Assembly (NCBI GenBank): GCA_030770425.1
Contig: JASJFT010000042.1
Location: 186,001-250,000, forward strand
Source: Darksidea phi
Lineage: Eukaryota > Ascomycota > Dothideomycetes > Pleosporales > Lentitheciaceae
Direction: 5' to 3'
DNA: 64,000 bases
The notes beneath the pieces were generated by a model. That model was not told the origin of the DNA and did not search any database. It saw only the letters and a list, made by a program, of their open reading frames with translations. The first letter of the stretch is position 1. Each line of letters begins with the position of its first letter. Shown here piece by piece: positions 11,106 to 22,990 of the stretch. The position numbers and the translations under genes are program-made.

Positions 11106-13893
11106 TTAGCAATAAGCCTTAACCGCAGGGTAGTGCTGCTGGATAAGTTTCTCCACATGTTTGATAACAAATGGTTTGGCGAGGAAGCCTTTCATGCCGA
11201 CCTCCCCAGCTCGTTCAATCGCAGTGTCGGTAACATCCGCACTGACGGCGAGAATGATGGGTTTCTGGACAAGGTTGTCCATCTTCAAAATCGCTTCGGT
11301 GGCTTGAAATCCATCAAGCAGGGGCATCCAGAGATCCATGAGAACGATGTTGATAATCTTCTCGGCTGGGCCCTCGGCGTTCTTGCAGATTTTTTGCACT
11401 GCATCGTTGCCATCGTAAGCCTCGGAAATATTACTGTAGCCAAGATTCTTCAGCATGTGGCGCAAAACATGACGATTAATACGGTTGTCGTCCACGATAA
11501 GAATATTCAACGGGTGGCTTGTCGCCAGCTTCTTGTCGAAGTCCAAGTTAGACCTGGTTCTAGATCTAGCGCGGGGACGGACCGGGGACGCAGAGCGCGG
11601 GGAGGGCAGCCCTAGGTGGGGGAGCGCAGGGGCAAACTTGAATGACGCCAGGCTATGCGAAGCGTTATGATCGGCTTTCAAAGGCTCGAATGCCAGAGGC
11701 GGAGTAGTCGGTTGACGTGCTATGCTGAGTGGTGTCACATCCGGATCGCGAGACGGGCGAGATTTCGCAGAAGCTGTTGATGATCCAGAGGGTGAAGCAG
11801 GTCGGCTACACACGTCGCCTGGGCTGAGGGGGATGCGTATTTCGAACTCGGAGCCCTGCTCGGGGCCAGTAACACGTGATTGAACACAGAACAGGTCGCC
11901 ACCAAGCTTCCGTGCTAAACCTTTTGCTACCATCAGACCCAGGCCAAGTCCCTCGCTTTGCCTTGTAGTAGAGTCATCTTCTCTTGAGAAGGGTTTGAAA
12001 AGATTTGGCAAGAAAGCCGCAGGAATACCCGAGCCGGAGTCTTTGACGTTGACAACGATGTACTTGGCGTTGGCGCTGAGATCGGCCTTCAACGTGATAG
12101 ATCCATCATCAGTGAACTTGATAGCGTTCAGGGTGACGCAGGAGATCATCTTTGCGAGATCCTTTTCATCGATCAAAATGGTCTCGGGAACATCAGGAGA
12201 CACCGTCCACTCGATCATCTTCGTATGAGCTTGACCGCTCGAGCTCCGTGTCCTCACCTCAATCTTCTCGCCTAGGTCCGTCTCTTCACCAATAGCAGAA
12301 TCTGGTCGTCCTCCAACCTTCAACGCGTCGTTGATCACATACTGGAGTACCTCCCGAAGGTTGGCATGGCGAAGACCGGGAACGGTGGAATGCTCCGAAG
12401 CGAATATTGGCGACACCGACGAGTCGCCGTCGCAAAGCGTCGCAGAAGCTCCATGAGAGCAAGTCCGGTCTAACGCATTGAGATTGGTGTTGGTTCGCCT
12501 AGCATAAGTGAAGGTTGGCCCGCAAGCCGGCGGTTCTTCTGATACGGAGTGGCGGATCCTCTGCCGAGGGCTCCTCGCTACCCGGACCTGTTTCGTCCAA
12601 GTCGCCACCTCTTCTCTCCGCCTTTTGGTGCCTCGGTATTGATTTAGGAGTAATGGGTTGCCGGTAACGGGTATTTCGGTTCGTTTGTCGTCCGACGACA
12701 GGTTCGCGTTGAGGGTGTTGCCGTCTAGAGACGTAATGGGAGTGTCTGGTAGGCCCATGTTCATATCGTACGCATGCACAACATTGTCTGCTGCTTCAAC
12801 TGCACGTCTCGAGCTATCTGTCGAACATTAGCTGTCTGCTCACAGGACCTGACTGGGTAGGGATGGCGGAGCGGAGGGTCGGTATGAAAGCGCTTCAACC
12901 TCGACAACATGCTCGGCCAGTGCCAGGATCGGGCGGAGAACACCAACCTTGGACAGCCTCGATGTTTCCCTTCAGCGTGCTAAGGAGTGTTCGTATCTGA
13001 GGATTGTGGTGTGTGTCCTCGGCAGCTTCCTTGATATTTGCCATCATCACGTCTAGCATGCCGACAACGCCTTGCATTGGGGTCCTCAGTTCGTGGGATA
13101 AACTCCTTGCATACGGCTTCAATGACTGGGCCATGGAAATAGCCTGATGGGGAACCACCTTTGGTTGCTGCACCTCCTCTGCCGATTTCGCAAACTGCTG
13201 TCCTTGCAGAACGCGCTCTAGGATGAGATCTTCCAGACCATGGAACAGCATCTCGAGATAACCCCATCTCAATTGACGCCGGACAGCTCCCTCTCGACTC
13301 CACATGACGCCGAAGTGCGCAAAACACTTGCCTTCAACAAAGAGAGGGATTCCAATGTATGCTTCACCGGCGACGGCCAACTCGTTGGGATTATTAACAA
13401 TAAAGTCGTTGAGCTTCTCCGGGATGACGAAGATTTTGTCGTGTTTCATATACGCGCAAGGGCACGAGTAGGCATGGTACTTGAAGTTGCTCATGTGGGT
13501 GCTGAATCCATGGCCGTCGTTGATGTAGAAGGCGGCTCCCATCAAGCAGGCCCCAGGCTCCCCAATCGGCGGCATCTCGACGGCAACGTCCCGGTCGTCT
13601 CTGAGGATCCTCTTCGAGACGAAGGCATACTGGGCGTCGACCAGATTGGCGAGTCCTTCGGTGAACAGGTGCCAGAAGGCCTCCGGGTCGGCATGGCGGA
13701 GGTCAGCCTTGAGCTTCACGAGTCCTTCGGCTGCGTTGCTTTCGGCGGTGCTGTAGTGCCGAAGAAGTTCCTCGCTGAAGCCTTCGTCGCCGCCGTGGAC
13801 GACCATTCCGGGCATCGGACTGGAGATGCAAAGCGACTGACGTTCGATCATGTCGGGCGGAACATGGCTCGGGTCGATAGCAATATCCCCCAT
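11106..13893 (-). CDS. Hybrid histidine kinase with GAF-like sensor and receiver domain
   Basis: Two-component hybrid kinase, predicted 885 aa, two exons (13893-12948 and 12817-11106; 130-bp intron whose splice restores AVQDSSRRAVEAADN). The N-terminal 240 residues look like a GAF sensor and contain no membrane segment, so it is probably cytosolic. The HisKA motif SHELRTPMQG puts the phospho-His at about 267. The ATPase part has the N box NAIKFTDDG, the G1 box DSGSGIP and the G2 box GLGLGLMVAKGLA. The receiver domain begins ILIVDDNRINR, with phospho-acceptor Asp810 in VLMDLWMP and the conserved Lys in AKPF near the end. It should phosphorylate its own receiver and pass phosphate to an HPt protein such as Ypd1. 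The ATG at 13893 is the first in frame; an upstream non-coding exon is possible. The signal sensed is unknown, and I do not assign a fungal HHK group. Confidence 0.9.
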
Positions 13894-16800
13894 GGCCAAA
13901 AACACATGCGGACGAGACAGGCGCCTGCAGGGGTCGTGGGGCTGATGGGGGCCGAGAGTCGTAATTTTACCCACGGCGGACGCAGCCAGGAATGGAGCTG
14001 GCCACCAGACGGCAACGGCTATTCAGGACAAGCGGTGGAGCGTCGCATTCAGCAGCAGAGCGGATGACTAAAGCCGGAGGGTCAGTAGTGGTGAAGTGAC
14101 GGGGGAAGGAATGCAATCATGGTGTGGGCTGAAGAGGAAGCGAGGGGTGAGAGAGGCACAGGCGTCCGCGGCGTTAAGGTTGGACGCGAAGGCCGACTGC
14201 TGGGGTGCGGGTCGTACACAAGAACGCCCTCGGCGATCTAGAACGTCGCGCCGCTGGGTTCCCTCTCGCAGCTCTGACCGCAGCGGCACGGATCCCAAGG
14301 CGACAGCTATGCCGACGCGGGCGAGAAGGACGGCTGGGCGTCTCGCTGGGCGTGCTGGGGGGATTGAGGGCGCGACGCAGGCCGGCATGCCGTTGGCAGC
14401 CAACAAGCAAAGCACTCGCGCGCTCGATGGATGACTGATGGCCTCATTTCTGGCGGCCGTCACGTCGTGCTGGTGGGCAGGGCGCGACCGGGGGCAGGGG
14501 GAGGGGAGGGGGAGGGGAGGGGGGGCTGACTCGGCGGGCCCTAGCTCGGCTTACACGGCAGACAGGCATCAGAGCGGATCACGCCTCGTGTGGGCCAGTC
14601 TAGAACCGTGCCATGTCCGATTTGCAAGCGCTAGCCTCCCCCCTTAAGCCAACCTCAGTGCTCTGCCCAGCTGCCCACACCGACCGCCAACAACGCCCGG
14701 CGGAACACAGCGATAGGACAGAGCAGACATTCACGGCCTGGGCGCTGCAGTGTGTTGAATGCGCTGCAGAAGTGGCAAAGCAGACCGCCAACGGCTCCAC
14801 CGGCACGTCGCTGGCTGTGGCCCCATGTCAGCTGAGCCTCACCATAGTCGTCCGCTGAACAACGTACCGGTCTTCTGTAGAATGGGAAACAAAGAACACT
14901 CGGGGGACCCGCGCTCCGGCGACGACCTTGGACCCTCAATTGTGGACAAGGTAGAGAACAACGTCTTGCAACGCAGTCTCCATTCAACCTGCTGACTTGG
15001 GTGCCACGCCTTGTTGTAGATCACTGCACATGTACAACCACCCCGGCATCCGTTCGCGGTACTATTGAACCGGCGCAGACCGGTATGAGCTGTCCGGGCT
15101 TGGATTCTGCACCGACACGCTGGCGTTCTGGTACATGCCCGCCTCGTAGATCACTCCAAAACGCACGCCATCGAATCTCCGCTTCGTCTGACTCTTCCCC
15201 ACCACCTCCCCACGTCTCCAGCAGCGAAACACCACATGCTCGCTCGCTTCTCAGGGTCTGAGGCGCAATGCCATGCCGATGCGGTTGGGCAGACGAGGAG
15301 CAGTCGTGCTTGGCTGGCGAATCGCACTCCTCGCTTCATCCGCGCTCCCGCACCCGCACTCTCCGCCCGAACGCTGTTTCAGCTCGGGGACGTTGCTGCT
15401 CGGAGGGGTCGGTTCAAGTAACGTTACATAGCGCTCGGACCAATAGTGATGCTGTCAACTGGACATGCTCCGCGCTCCTTGAAGAGACGCCGATATCGTT
15501 GCTTCACGCCGATCACCTCTCCAGCGCGGGAATAAAGGTTGGCGCGAGGACCAATCCAGATATCGCATCACAGCTGCGACGGGACCCCCGCACCTTGCTC
15601 CTACCTCTCTGAAAGGCAATGATGAGCGCCGGCTGCACCTTTTCAGCTCGTTGTGTCTGTCGATCTTCACCTGCCATGCGCGTTGACAAGACCTCTCAGC
15701 ACAGAACCGGAAGGCGTACGGTAGGCGCCCTGTTTTGCGTGCTTTTTCTGAAAGCAAGCAGTTGCATGCAAGATTCCCGTGCACGTGATCGGCATTCGAC
15801 TATTGCGCGCCTAGCTCATTTTACATTTTAGGTGCTCAACCTCGACCGAACTTTACACATTCGCGAGAAGTGCCGCATTGTCGTCCCGCAGAAATCTCGA
15901 TCCAGATGGGATCTCTGCTTTTTGACGGCATACCGGTACGCCATGACGCACATGGGTGCTGTCAGTCTATTTGGCATCTAGACCGTCCCCGTCGCGATTA
16001 TGCCAATTACCCGCCCCAGATTGCAACGCAACGCCCCTGAAACCATCCCTCGAGCGCCACTACGACAATAATTAGCAACTCTACCCGCGGTGACTTCTGT
16101 CAGTAATGCTGTCTAGAGCAATACGTGTGGGTCCCCACAAATCGAAACCTATTTCCCGCATTTTGGCAATTCTAGCCCACACGATTCATGTCATTGTACG
16201 GCTTGTTTCAGATTATCCAGACCGCAGCCCCTCGTCCGCAAGCGCGGGCGTCTTTGTAGATGCCGTTTCACATCTACTTCTTTTCTCCATCAAAATTCGA
16301 CCTCTCTACTATACGCCTTCACACATGTTCTCCTCTAGCGACCTCTTTCAGTACCTCATCGGAGTTTTGGGAGTGTCTAGTGGCAATCCATGACGACACT
16401 CACGTGGATTGAAAACGCTCTAGCTGTCATGCCAGCCTTATCCTTGGCAACGGTCTGGACCGATGCTGATACTGGACCCACACCTTCCCCGGTGCTGGTT
16501 CCTCCCTGGAACCAGGCCAGCACGGCAAGGCCGCCATCTTTCGCATTGTGTCCCCTACTTATTGCATGATTCTAAAGCGCTTCGCCGTGAGATCGGCGGT
16601 CTAGGCCCTGCAATGGCCTCGTGTGCCGATCACTAGATAAATATTATGCTTTCTGGCATCAGGGGAAGTGGATGGGGCTAGAGGAGGGTATGCACGTGGT
16701 ACGTAGGAAATGGAGAGACGAGCTTATGGGCGTATGCAGGATGCTGAGTAGGATAAGCCTATGCGATTCAACGTCACAAGTCAACAGCTCCCGCGCCGAA

Positions 16801-17843
16801 TGAGGGAAATTCCACCGGACCAGTCAGTGTCTAAAATGGTAGTGCACGATAGCCCACCATCAGGTGCACGGAACCGTCATGTCTCCTCCACCGATACAGC
16901 CACACGCTAACGATATGCGTAGTTTCGGCCAGAATCTCGGTTCATGCCCGTCAAACGTCCAGCGCTAGAGGCTAGTAAAGGAGGCTCAAACCGGAGCAGC
17001 GTAAACAAGCGGGCGCCCTCTATTGTTTTCGGAAGCCAGCTTGAACAGCCGCATGCTTCGAGTCCAGACATTCACAACCGTTCCAGTCTGTCAAAAGATT
17101 CACTCTAAACATCGTATCCATCCCGCCTTGCAGGAAGCAAGGCAGCTACCAATCCATCGTCTGCTGCAAAGTGAAACGCTAAAATAGTGCGGGATGAGGA
17201 GGTTTGCGAGGTCTAGACCGCGAGGTTGTTTTGATTCTGGACCGCTTGACCGTACGGCATATCCAGTACAACGATTCGTCACCCGTTCATTGAGAAGATC
17301 ATGGAGTCATGCCTCGCGTAATTCTTCTCGCGTTATGACGATACCGCCGCCCGCTCCAGACCGCTTATCTCACTTGGACAGGAAGAGCACCAGGACAGTG
17401 GGGGATGGTGTCCCAAGATACGTGCAATGCCGGTTTAGAGACACCCCAAATGCTCTAGCAGATAAGGGCTCGCAAGCAGACTATCTCGAGCGGGCAATCC
17501 CCTTCTCCTGGTGGGCTTGAGGAGTAGGTAGCGTATCCCTTGTATGTAGCCTACAGGATAGATCGCCAACTCTAGGAGCATCATTCCATAATCCAAAGAA
17601 TCTCACACAATCAACTACCACCATCCGTACAGTAACTATCCCAATCCCAACCTCCACCTTACTAGTGACACAGCTCGCACACATCCGTCCACTCCACCCC
17701 GCTCTTCACCACCCCGCCTCTCATCCATCGCGCAAAAAAGCAAACCAACAACACACGTCCCTGCCATCCCCTCCCCATATACCCAAATACGTACATATAT
17801 CATCTTAACATAATCTACATCCTCAAAAAAAACAAAACCAAAA
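13894..17843. other. Gene-poor 4-kb region upstream of the histidine kinase
   Basis: I see no supported coding gene on either strand. Frames of up to about 140 codons on both strands near 14068-14460 are a by-product of high GC content (they overlap antisense and lack domains). A G-rich tract lies at 14490-14525. The region probably includes a long promoter or leader for the minus-strand kinase. A short frame at 16328 begins like a PMP3-type small membrane protein but stops after about 22 residues. Confidence 0.4.
14490..14525 (+). other. G-run tract, potential G-quadruplex
   Basis: The plus strand carries at least five runs of four or more G separated by single A or CA (GGGGGCAGGGGGAGGGGAGG and onward), a textbook intramolecular quadruplex pattern. 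It lies about 600 bp upstream of the start of the minus-strand histidine kinase. Regulatory function is inference. Confidence 0.5.
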
Positions 17844-17844
17844 A
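17825..17844 (-). terminator. RNA polymerase III T-run terminators
   Basis: Directly after the 5S rRNA 3' end, the minus strand reads five T, a short spacer, then eight T (plus-strand A runs at 17840-17844 and 17825-17832). This is the normal Pol III stop signal with a backup. Confidence 0.65.
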
Positions 17845-17962
17845 CATACAACAGTGGGTATTCGCCAATGGTCACCCACTTGACTACTAATCCACCGGTA
17901 ACCTGTTTGAGTACCGCTGAGCGAACGGGAAGCGCTATATTCAAGTTCCTATGGTCGTATGT
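17844..17962 (-). rRNA. 5S ribosomal RNA gene
   Basis: About 119 nt on minus, starting ACATACGACCATAGG and ending CCCACTGTTGTATGT. It follows the Neurospora 5S layout: ACATACGACC at the 5' end, CTTCCCGTTCGCTCAGCGGTAC in the first loop region, TTAGTAGTCAAGTGGGTGACC in the loop E/helix IV region and GCGAAT before the 3' strand. Helix I pairs over nine positions (ACATACGAC with GTTGTATGT). Helix IV also pairs through compensating differences from Neurospora, which argues it is functional and not a dead copy. Dispersed single 5S genes are normal in Pezizomycotina. Its first 14 nt overlap the stop codon of the P450 pseudogene on the same strand. Confidence 0.82.
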
Positions 17963-19615
17963 GATGGTTTTGGGTGTGGAAGCGAAATAAAAACACGAGT
18001 TTGGGGGTTATGCGTGGTAGAACTGTGCCAAGCGCGAGATTGATTCGGTTCTCGTCCAACCTCAACTCGTAGTTTAGCAAGATGTGTACCAGAATCAGCT
18101 TGCTCTCGAGCCCCGCGAAAATCCGCCCAGGACATGCAAATTTGCCGTGCCCAAAAACCAGGCTACCTCGCCCGTCGATGTGAAGTAGTTTGCCGAGGGG
18201 GCGCCCGCCCTGCTGTGTCGCCGCATGCGATCGAAGCGAAAACCGTAAAATTCAGTGGGAGCTGAGTAATATTCTCAAGGCTGTGCAATTGGACCTGAAG
18301 CGAGGGCGATGCAGGCGTGGGCTGGTAAAATGTGGCCGGACGGTAGAGTGTAAGAGGGCAAGATCTGGCGGTTGAACCATATTGTAAAAGTTAGCTTGCT
18401 TTGGTGCGAGTTTCGAGTTGTTTGCTTCTACTTACGAGCGCTTGGAGGGTTGGGTCTTTGCGACTCTTTCATGAAGCTGTCGAGCTTGGAGAGTTCGGTC
18501 ACCATTTGTTTAAACAACGGGCCGTCATGCTCGTTGAAAGCCGCTTCGATCTCATCGATCAGCTCCGGGGCGTAGGTGTCCCACCGCGCTGCTAGATCGA
18601 ATATCACATTTGTGAGATGGTTGGTTGTCGTATGGATGGCGGCAAAACTGAAGCCTGGTTGGCGCTTGACAATGTTCTCCGGATCTGTATCTGATCCGCG
18701 TGACGCTTCTATAAGCCAATCTGTCATATCTGGCTCTCCCGAAGGTAGAGACTGGTTGTTCTTTCTCTGGAGAATCTCGGGAAGTAGCAGGTTTCTTGCA
18801 TTGTAACGGTGGAGCTTGATACACCGCCATTGGGGTACGAATAGCGCCGCCAGGGGTCGCAGGAACAAGGGAAGATTTTTGAGTATCCCGGATGCTAGAA
18901 AGACGCAAGTGGCATATCCAATCGAAGTCGTCAGCCATAGCTTGTCTCTGCCTAGTTTCTTTCTCACGAAGACTCGGTTAGTGACTCTACCAACAATCTG
19001 CAGCAGCGCTGGCTGCACTGCAACTGATGTCCAGTCTGCAACCATTAGTCTGTTGAAAAGATGAATAACCGGCCTTCGGCGGGTATGGACCTTTGCATGC
19101 TGGGATCTTTCGCTTAAAAGTATATATTGTCTCCTCGTTGAATGAAGTAATCAGTGTACCCAGTCTTCGGGTCAGGTGACGACGCGCAACAGTCTAGACA
19201 ACTTCCCCAAATATCAATAGGTCGAGCTTAGTATAGGAACCCAAGAAGTACTCTAGCTCGACACTTAGCAACCCACGTTCACACCCACATCCTTCTCGAA
19301 ACTTACATCAGCAACAGCATGCGATGAGCTAGGTAGAGATTCAGGCTGGCTCTTCAACCCCTCAATATACTCCGGCGGGATAATGACCAGATTAGAATTG
19401 ACAAGAAGCCCGTAATAACAGCGACTTGCTCTACCTTCGCTGCAAGTTTGATTGATACGTGAGACCAGGGTATCATCGGCCGAAACACCAAGTACGGGAA
19501 TACTCTCACGAGACTGGTTACTTTCACAAGAAATATACCAGATAATTACCCGCAAACCTCCGGTATCAGGGCAACGAGAGCAACTGGGGAAAATTTCTAA
19601 AGACGTAATTACCAT
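17949..19615 (-). pseudogene. Cytochrome P450, disrupted near the heme region
   Basis: Recognisable pieces on minus, N to C: an N-terminal block with SIPVLGVSADD and VIIPPEYIEGLKSQPES (19615-19265), a block HLTRRLGTLITSFNEETIYTF (about 19190-19120), a long block with DWTSVAVQPALLQIVGRVTN through the I-helix-like FSFAAIHTTTNHL to FMKESQRPNPPSA (19045-18428), then [38 protein letters not shown], and the heme motif [19 protein letters not shown] (about 18150-18090). This is a fungal P450 of the ent-kaurene-oxidase-like type. An in-frame TGA lies just before EYYSAPTEF (about 18285), and a frameshift at the T5 run before [11 protein letters not shown] separates the heme motif from the upstream frame. 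Conceivably these are sequencing errors, but two lesions plus the decayed neighbour favour a pseudogene. Confidence 0.65.
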
Positions 19616-20539
19616 CCATACTGGAAGGAAGAGAATGTGAGTATCTTGAGACGGCGCGCTCCATCTACTATTCAGAGCTCAGAAGATATGGGAATTCGAG
19701 GGGTAGGTGGCTGTGGAAATGCTCCACAAGCCCACTGGCTTCCGCAAAGTTGCTTGAATTTGTTGATGGTGATGTTGTTTAATTTGATAGACACAAGGAA
19801 CGTCTTCAACATTGCCTCCGTGGTTGAAGCCATGACAGCAGGCTCCGAGAGCGCAAAGACAGAGACAAAGGCCGTGATAGCTCCGAAGGTCTTCATCGTC
19901 TAAGTTCAGCGATGCGTGAAGATTATAGGGACGTACCACTGCAGTGTACTTATGACATTCGTGAGGATACTGGCCAGTGGGCCATAAATCACTTACCTCA
20001 TACAGTCGTGCCGTATTATGCAGAAATGGGATACCTAGACGCCACATGGGAACCACATGGACACCCTGAGGTAGTTGCGGCTCTATCTTGTGGCCATCTC
20101 GTGTTCCACGATTTCATGCGGACTAAGATCTGGGCCCCAAGACGGCATAGCTTGGTGAGCTTCGGACTCCGGGTCTCGACTATTGTATTGAAATCTCAAG
20201 GGCCCAGAAAATTTATTGATTGGGAAGTGTGGAATGGGTGGCCCTTCCGATGTGGCGTTTGGACTGAAAGGAGCGCTGATATGCATGCGTTTTGAGCTTC
20301 AAGCCGATAAATTTCGGTTTCCCTAAGCGAAAGGGTTACTGCCAGACGGCTTCGGCTGCAAAAACCACCATGTTTCGGTCAGCCCAATCAATGGCCGGGC
20401 TTTGGAACTTTCATGAAGTTGGGAAGTCTGCATTGTGAGGTTGCATTGGAGGTAGAGGGACGTTGCGAAACTAACACATTATTAATAGCACACATAGAGT
20501 CATCTAAGCTCTCCAGATAGTTCATCAAGTCGCATCAAG
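19616..20539. other. Intergenic between two divergent P450 remnants
   Basis: This may contain the N-terminal membrane-anchor exon of the minus-strand P450: a hydrophobic frame at 19896-19672 starts MKTFGAITAFVSVFALSEP, but I cannot connect it. Otherwise no gene is seen. Confidence 0.35.
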
Positions 20540-21533
20540 ATGTTCTACCTTGGCGGAATCCCCGCATTGGGTGCATCCTGTGTGGTCTTCTGGTGTTTAC
20601 ATCTTTATACAGACTGACTTTCCACCCGCTTGCCAAATGGCCCGGATCCAAGCTGGCAGCGACATCGACGGCCTGGTACGAGTGGTACTGGAACATGCAC
20701 AGAGGGGGAGAGCTCCTGAATGAGATTGAGAGACTGCATCAGATCCATGGTCCCGTAATTCGAATCGGCACCAACAAACTTTCCGTCAACGATCTAGACT
20801 TCTACCTCTCCAGCACCAATGCTGGATCCGCCTTCCACGAAGAACCCGAGCTCTGCCGCCAGATCTCTCTCACCCGGACCTGTATTGACGAGACCGATTC
20901 CATTGCGCATCACGTTCGCCGCGCTGTCATTGCGCCTTTGTTTTCGGTAGCTCATGTTCGAAAGGTCCATGCTCCGCTTATCCAACAAAAGCTACGCCTG
21001 CTCTGCAGTCTGTTGGACGAAAGCGCCGCACCCGGCACTTCAGTGAACATAAAACGGGTGTTTAAAGGGCTGACTCTCGACGTTATTAGCAAGATCATTC
21101 TCGGAGAAGAATTCGGTGTCTTGAAATCCCTTGATGCATAGCACCCGTACCTGGCCATGCTACAGGAGACATTGAAAGGCGGATGGACATCCAGGGCCTT
21201 TCCCAACATCTCCGCAGCCATGGTGGCGTTACCGGGGACTGTCGCGGAGAGATTATTTTCGATTGTGATTCTGGTGTTTGTGAAAATTGTGGCGCCAATA
21301 TCGATACCTATCTCAACTAGCGGAATTCCAGGTCGGACGCCAAAGGAGCATCGGATGTCCTCAAGCGTCTGTTTGATCCCACAAGCGCAAAAGGCCACAA
21401 GGCCCCCACGGCCAAGGAGTTCACCGACGAGGCGTCGATGCTCCTCACTGCGGGTAACGACACCGTCTCCAACGCTATGATCCCGGGCTTGTACGAAGTG
21501 CTCCAGCATCTCAAGCAATTGTTAGATCCATAG
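20540..21533 (+). pseudogene. Cytochrome P450, truncated by a repeat island
   Basis: The start at 20540 (MFYLGGIPALGASCVVFW) is out of frame with the following block, which encodes YRLTFHPLAKWPGSKLAA and a full P450 N-terminal third. A TAG at about 21139 (after SLDA) interrupts the frame before HPYLAMLQETLKGGW. A further frameshift near 21317 precedes SDAKGASDVLKRLFDP and the I-helix AGNDTVSNAM. Similarity ends at about 21533, where TA-rich repeat sequence begins, so the ExxR, PERF and heme-Cys parts are missing. The family resembles secondary-metabolism P450s with the YRLTFHPLAKFPGPKLA signature. The TAG fits CAG-to-TAG, a RIP-type change leaking from the adjacent repeat (inference). Confidence 0.8.
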
Positions 21534-22990
21534 AGTTTATCACTAAATACGACATCTCGGAGCTGGAACCGGCGATAATATATATATTCAAGAGCATCTA
21601 CCTAGGCAGGATAGTCATTACCTTTACTAGCCGCGAGACTATACTAAGGGTAAATCTATTAGCACCCCGGGCTGTACTTGGTAGGGTTGGACGCTCCATC
21701 GTGGCGTGGGTTGGTGGACTGTATGACGCGTAATCTTTCTTTCTTATCCCGATCTGGATGGAATAACAATAGGGTATTGGTCGTTATCAAAGCACTACGG
21801 GGTCGCGGCGTAGTGGTCACCGTTTTTTGTTATAATATTACCAGCCGAGAGTACGTATTCAATACCGTCAATCACATCTTGATGATTGGGAAGCCGATTA
21901 AGGGCGTTCTATAAGTAGCCATGGCGCTCGAGGACGTCGCCTTCGAAACGATAACGTTTCAATAGATATAATCTATACTATGGCCAAAGGTACAGGGATT
22001 GGTTAAGTTTTACGAATCTGTCCTATAAATATTAGCTCGACTTTTTATTACCATTACGAGCTCCATGGCCCCGTACGTGAGTACGGCTACTTAGATAAGT
22101 TATAGTGCCGTGAACGCGTTCTAAGATTCCTTTTCTTGTTTCCGGCTTGTACGCTCTCTGCTAATATAGTCGGTCTTACTCGGCTTAATCCTAGGTGTAG
22201 GTAGAGTGGGTATTCATGAGGACCTTTAACGCTCTATTAATCGCAACGGGATATAAGATACCATAATTTCCAAGATTTAGTAGCTTATAGAAGTGGCATT
22301 TATAAATGGCTAGCCTAGTGAGGATATAACTTAGTATTATTTAGGAGTTCAGAACATTTCCTTACGGGCTTCGAACCTAGGAAACTCTCCCACTGGACAA
22401 CGGCGGCGTGGCTACTATTTTACCCAGTCGGCGGACCCACGTATGTAGCGGATTACATAGGCTGTACAGGACTACTACGGTGCTATTTATAGTAGTAACG
22501 ATATAGCTCAGTATAACTCGTCGTCGGCGATGATTAAAGCCAAAGAACTACATGCTTGTGTACAAAGTATTCGTAGTAACGCGGATGGTGCGTCAGAACA
22601 TCGACTTAGAAGTATTATACAAGGGAGCCGTGATATAGTGACTTACGAAGCTATTATTCGTATCCGTAGAGGATATTGATATGGGCTAAGGAGATACCTC
22701 GCTACGGTGTTGACAATATGATTAAAGTAGAGCTACGCAACTGACTGATGAAGATGTTTTGATTAGGTATTTGTTTCTAGGGTCGGTGGAGAAGGGTATG
22801 CAGGTAGAGCTCGTTAGCACGGCATGTCGGTCGTTGATTGCTAAGGAGTAAAGGAGGAGCAACGAAGATCTGTTCACGTATCCTACCATCAAATAGATCA
22901 GAAAGACTTGGCACTAATATCTCTAACAGATGCCACGCCGGGTAGTGGACCAAGCTCCTGGGGGAGGGGTGTAGGAGCTTATAACGGTTC
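21534..22990. repeat. TA-rich transposon relic, probable RIP
   Basis: Begins abruptly where the P450 fragment ends. High in TA and TAG/CTA, with stops in all frames, and compositionally like 3750-4738. No transposase or reverse-transcriptase motif can be read. On minus near 22400-22350 there is a weak Pol III box-B-like word (GGTTCGAAGCC), but no tRNA fold can be built around it. Confidence 0.5.

Noticed and set aside
13240..14067. 275-codon open frame on plus across the histidine kinase start
   Set aside because: Antisense shadow of the GAF-like domain coding sequence; no family resemblance.
16328..16393. Start of a PMP3-like small membrane protein (MFSSSDLFQYLIGVL)
   Set aside because: Stops after about 22 residues, and neither downstream frames nor a plausible intron give the conserved PMP3 second half.
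22340..22440. Possible tRNA or SINE (GGTTCGAAGCC box-B-like word on minus)
   Set aside because: The spacing to the A-box-like word is far too short and no acceptor stem can be formed.
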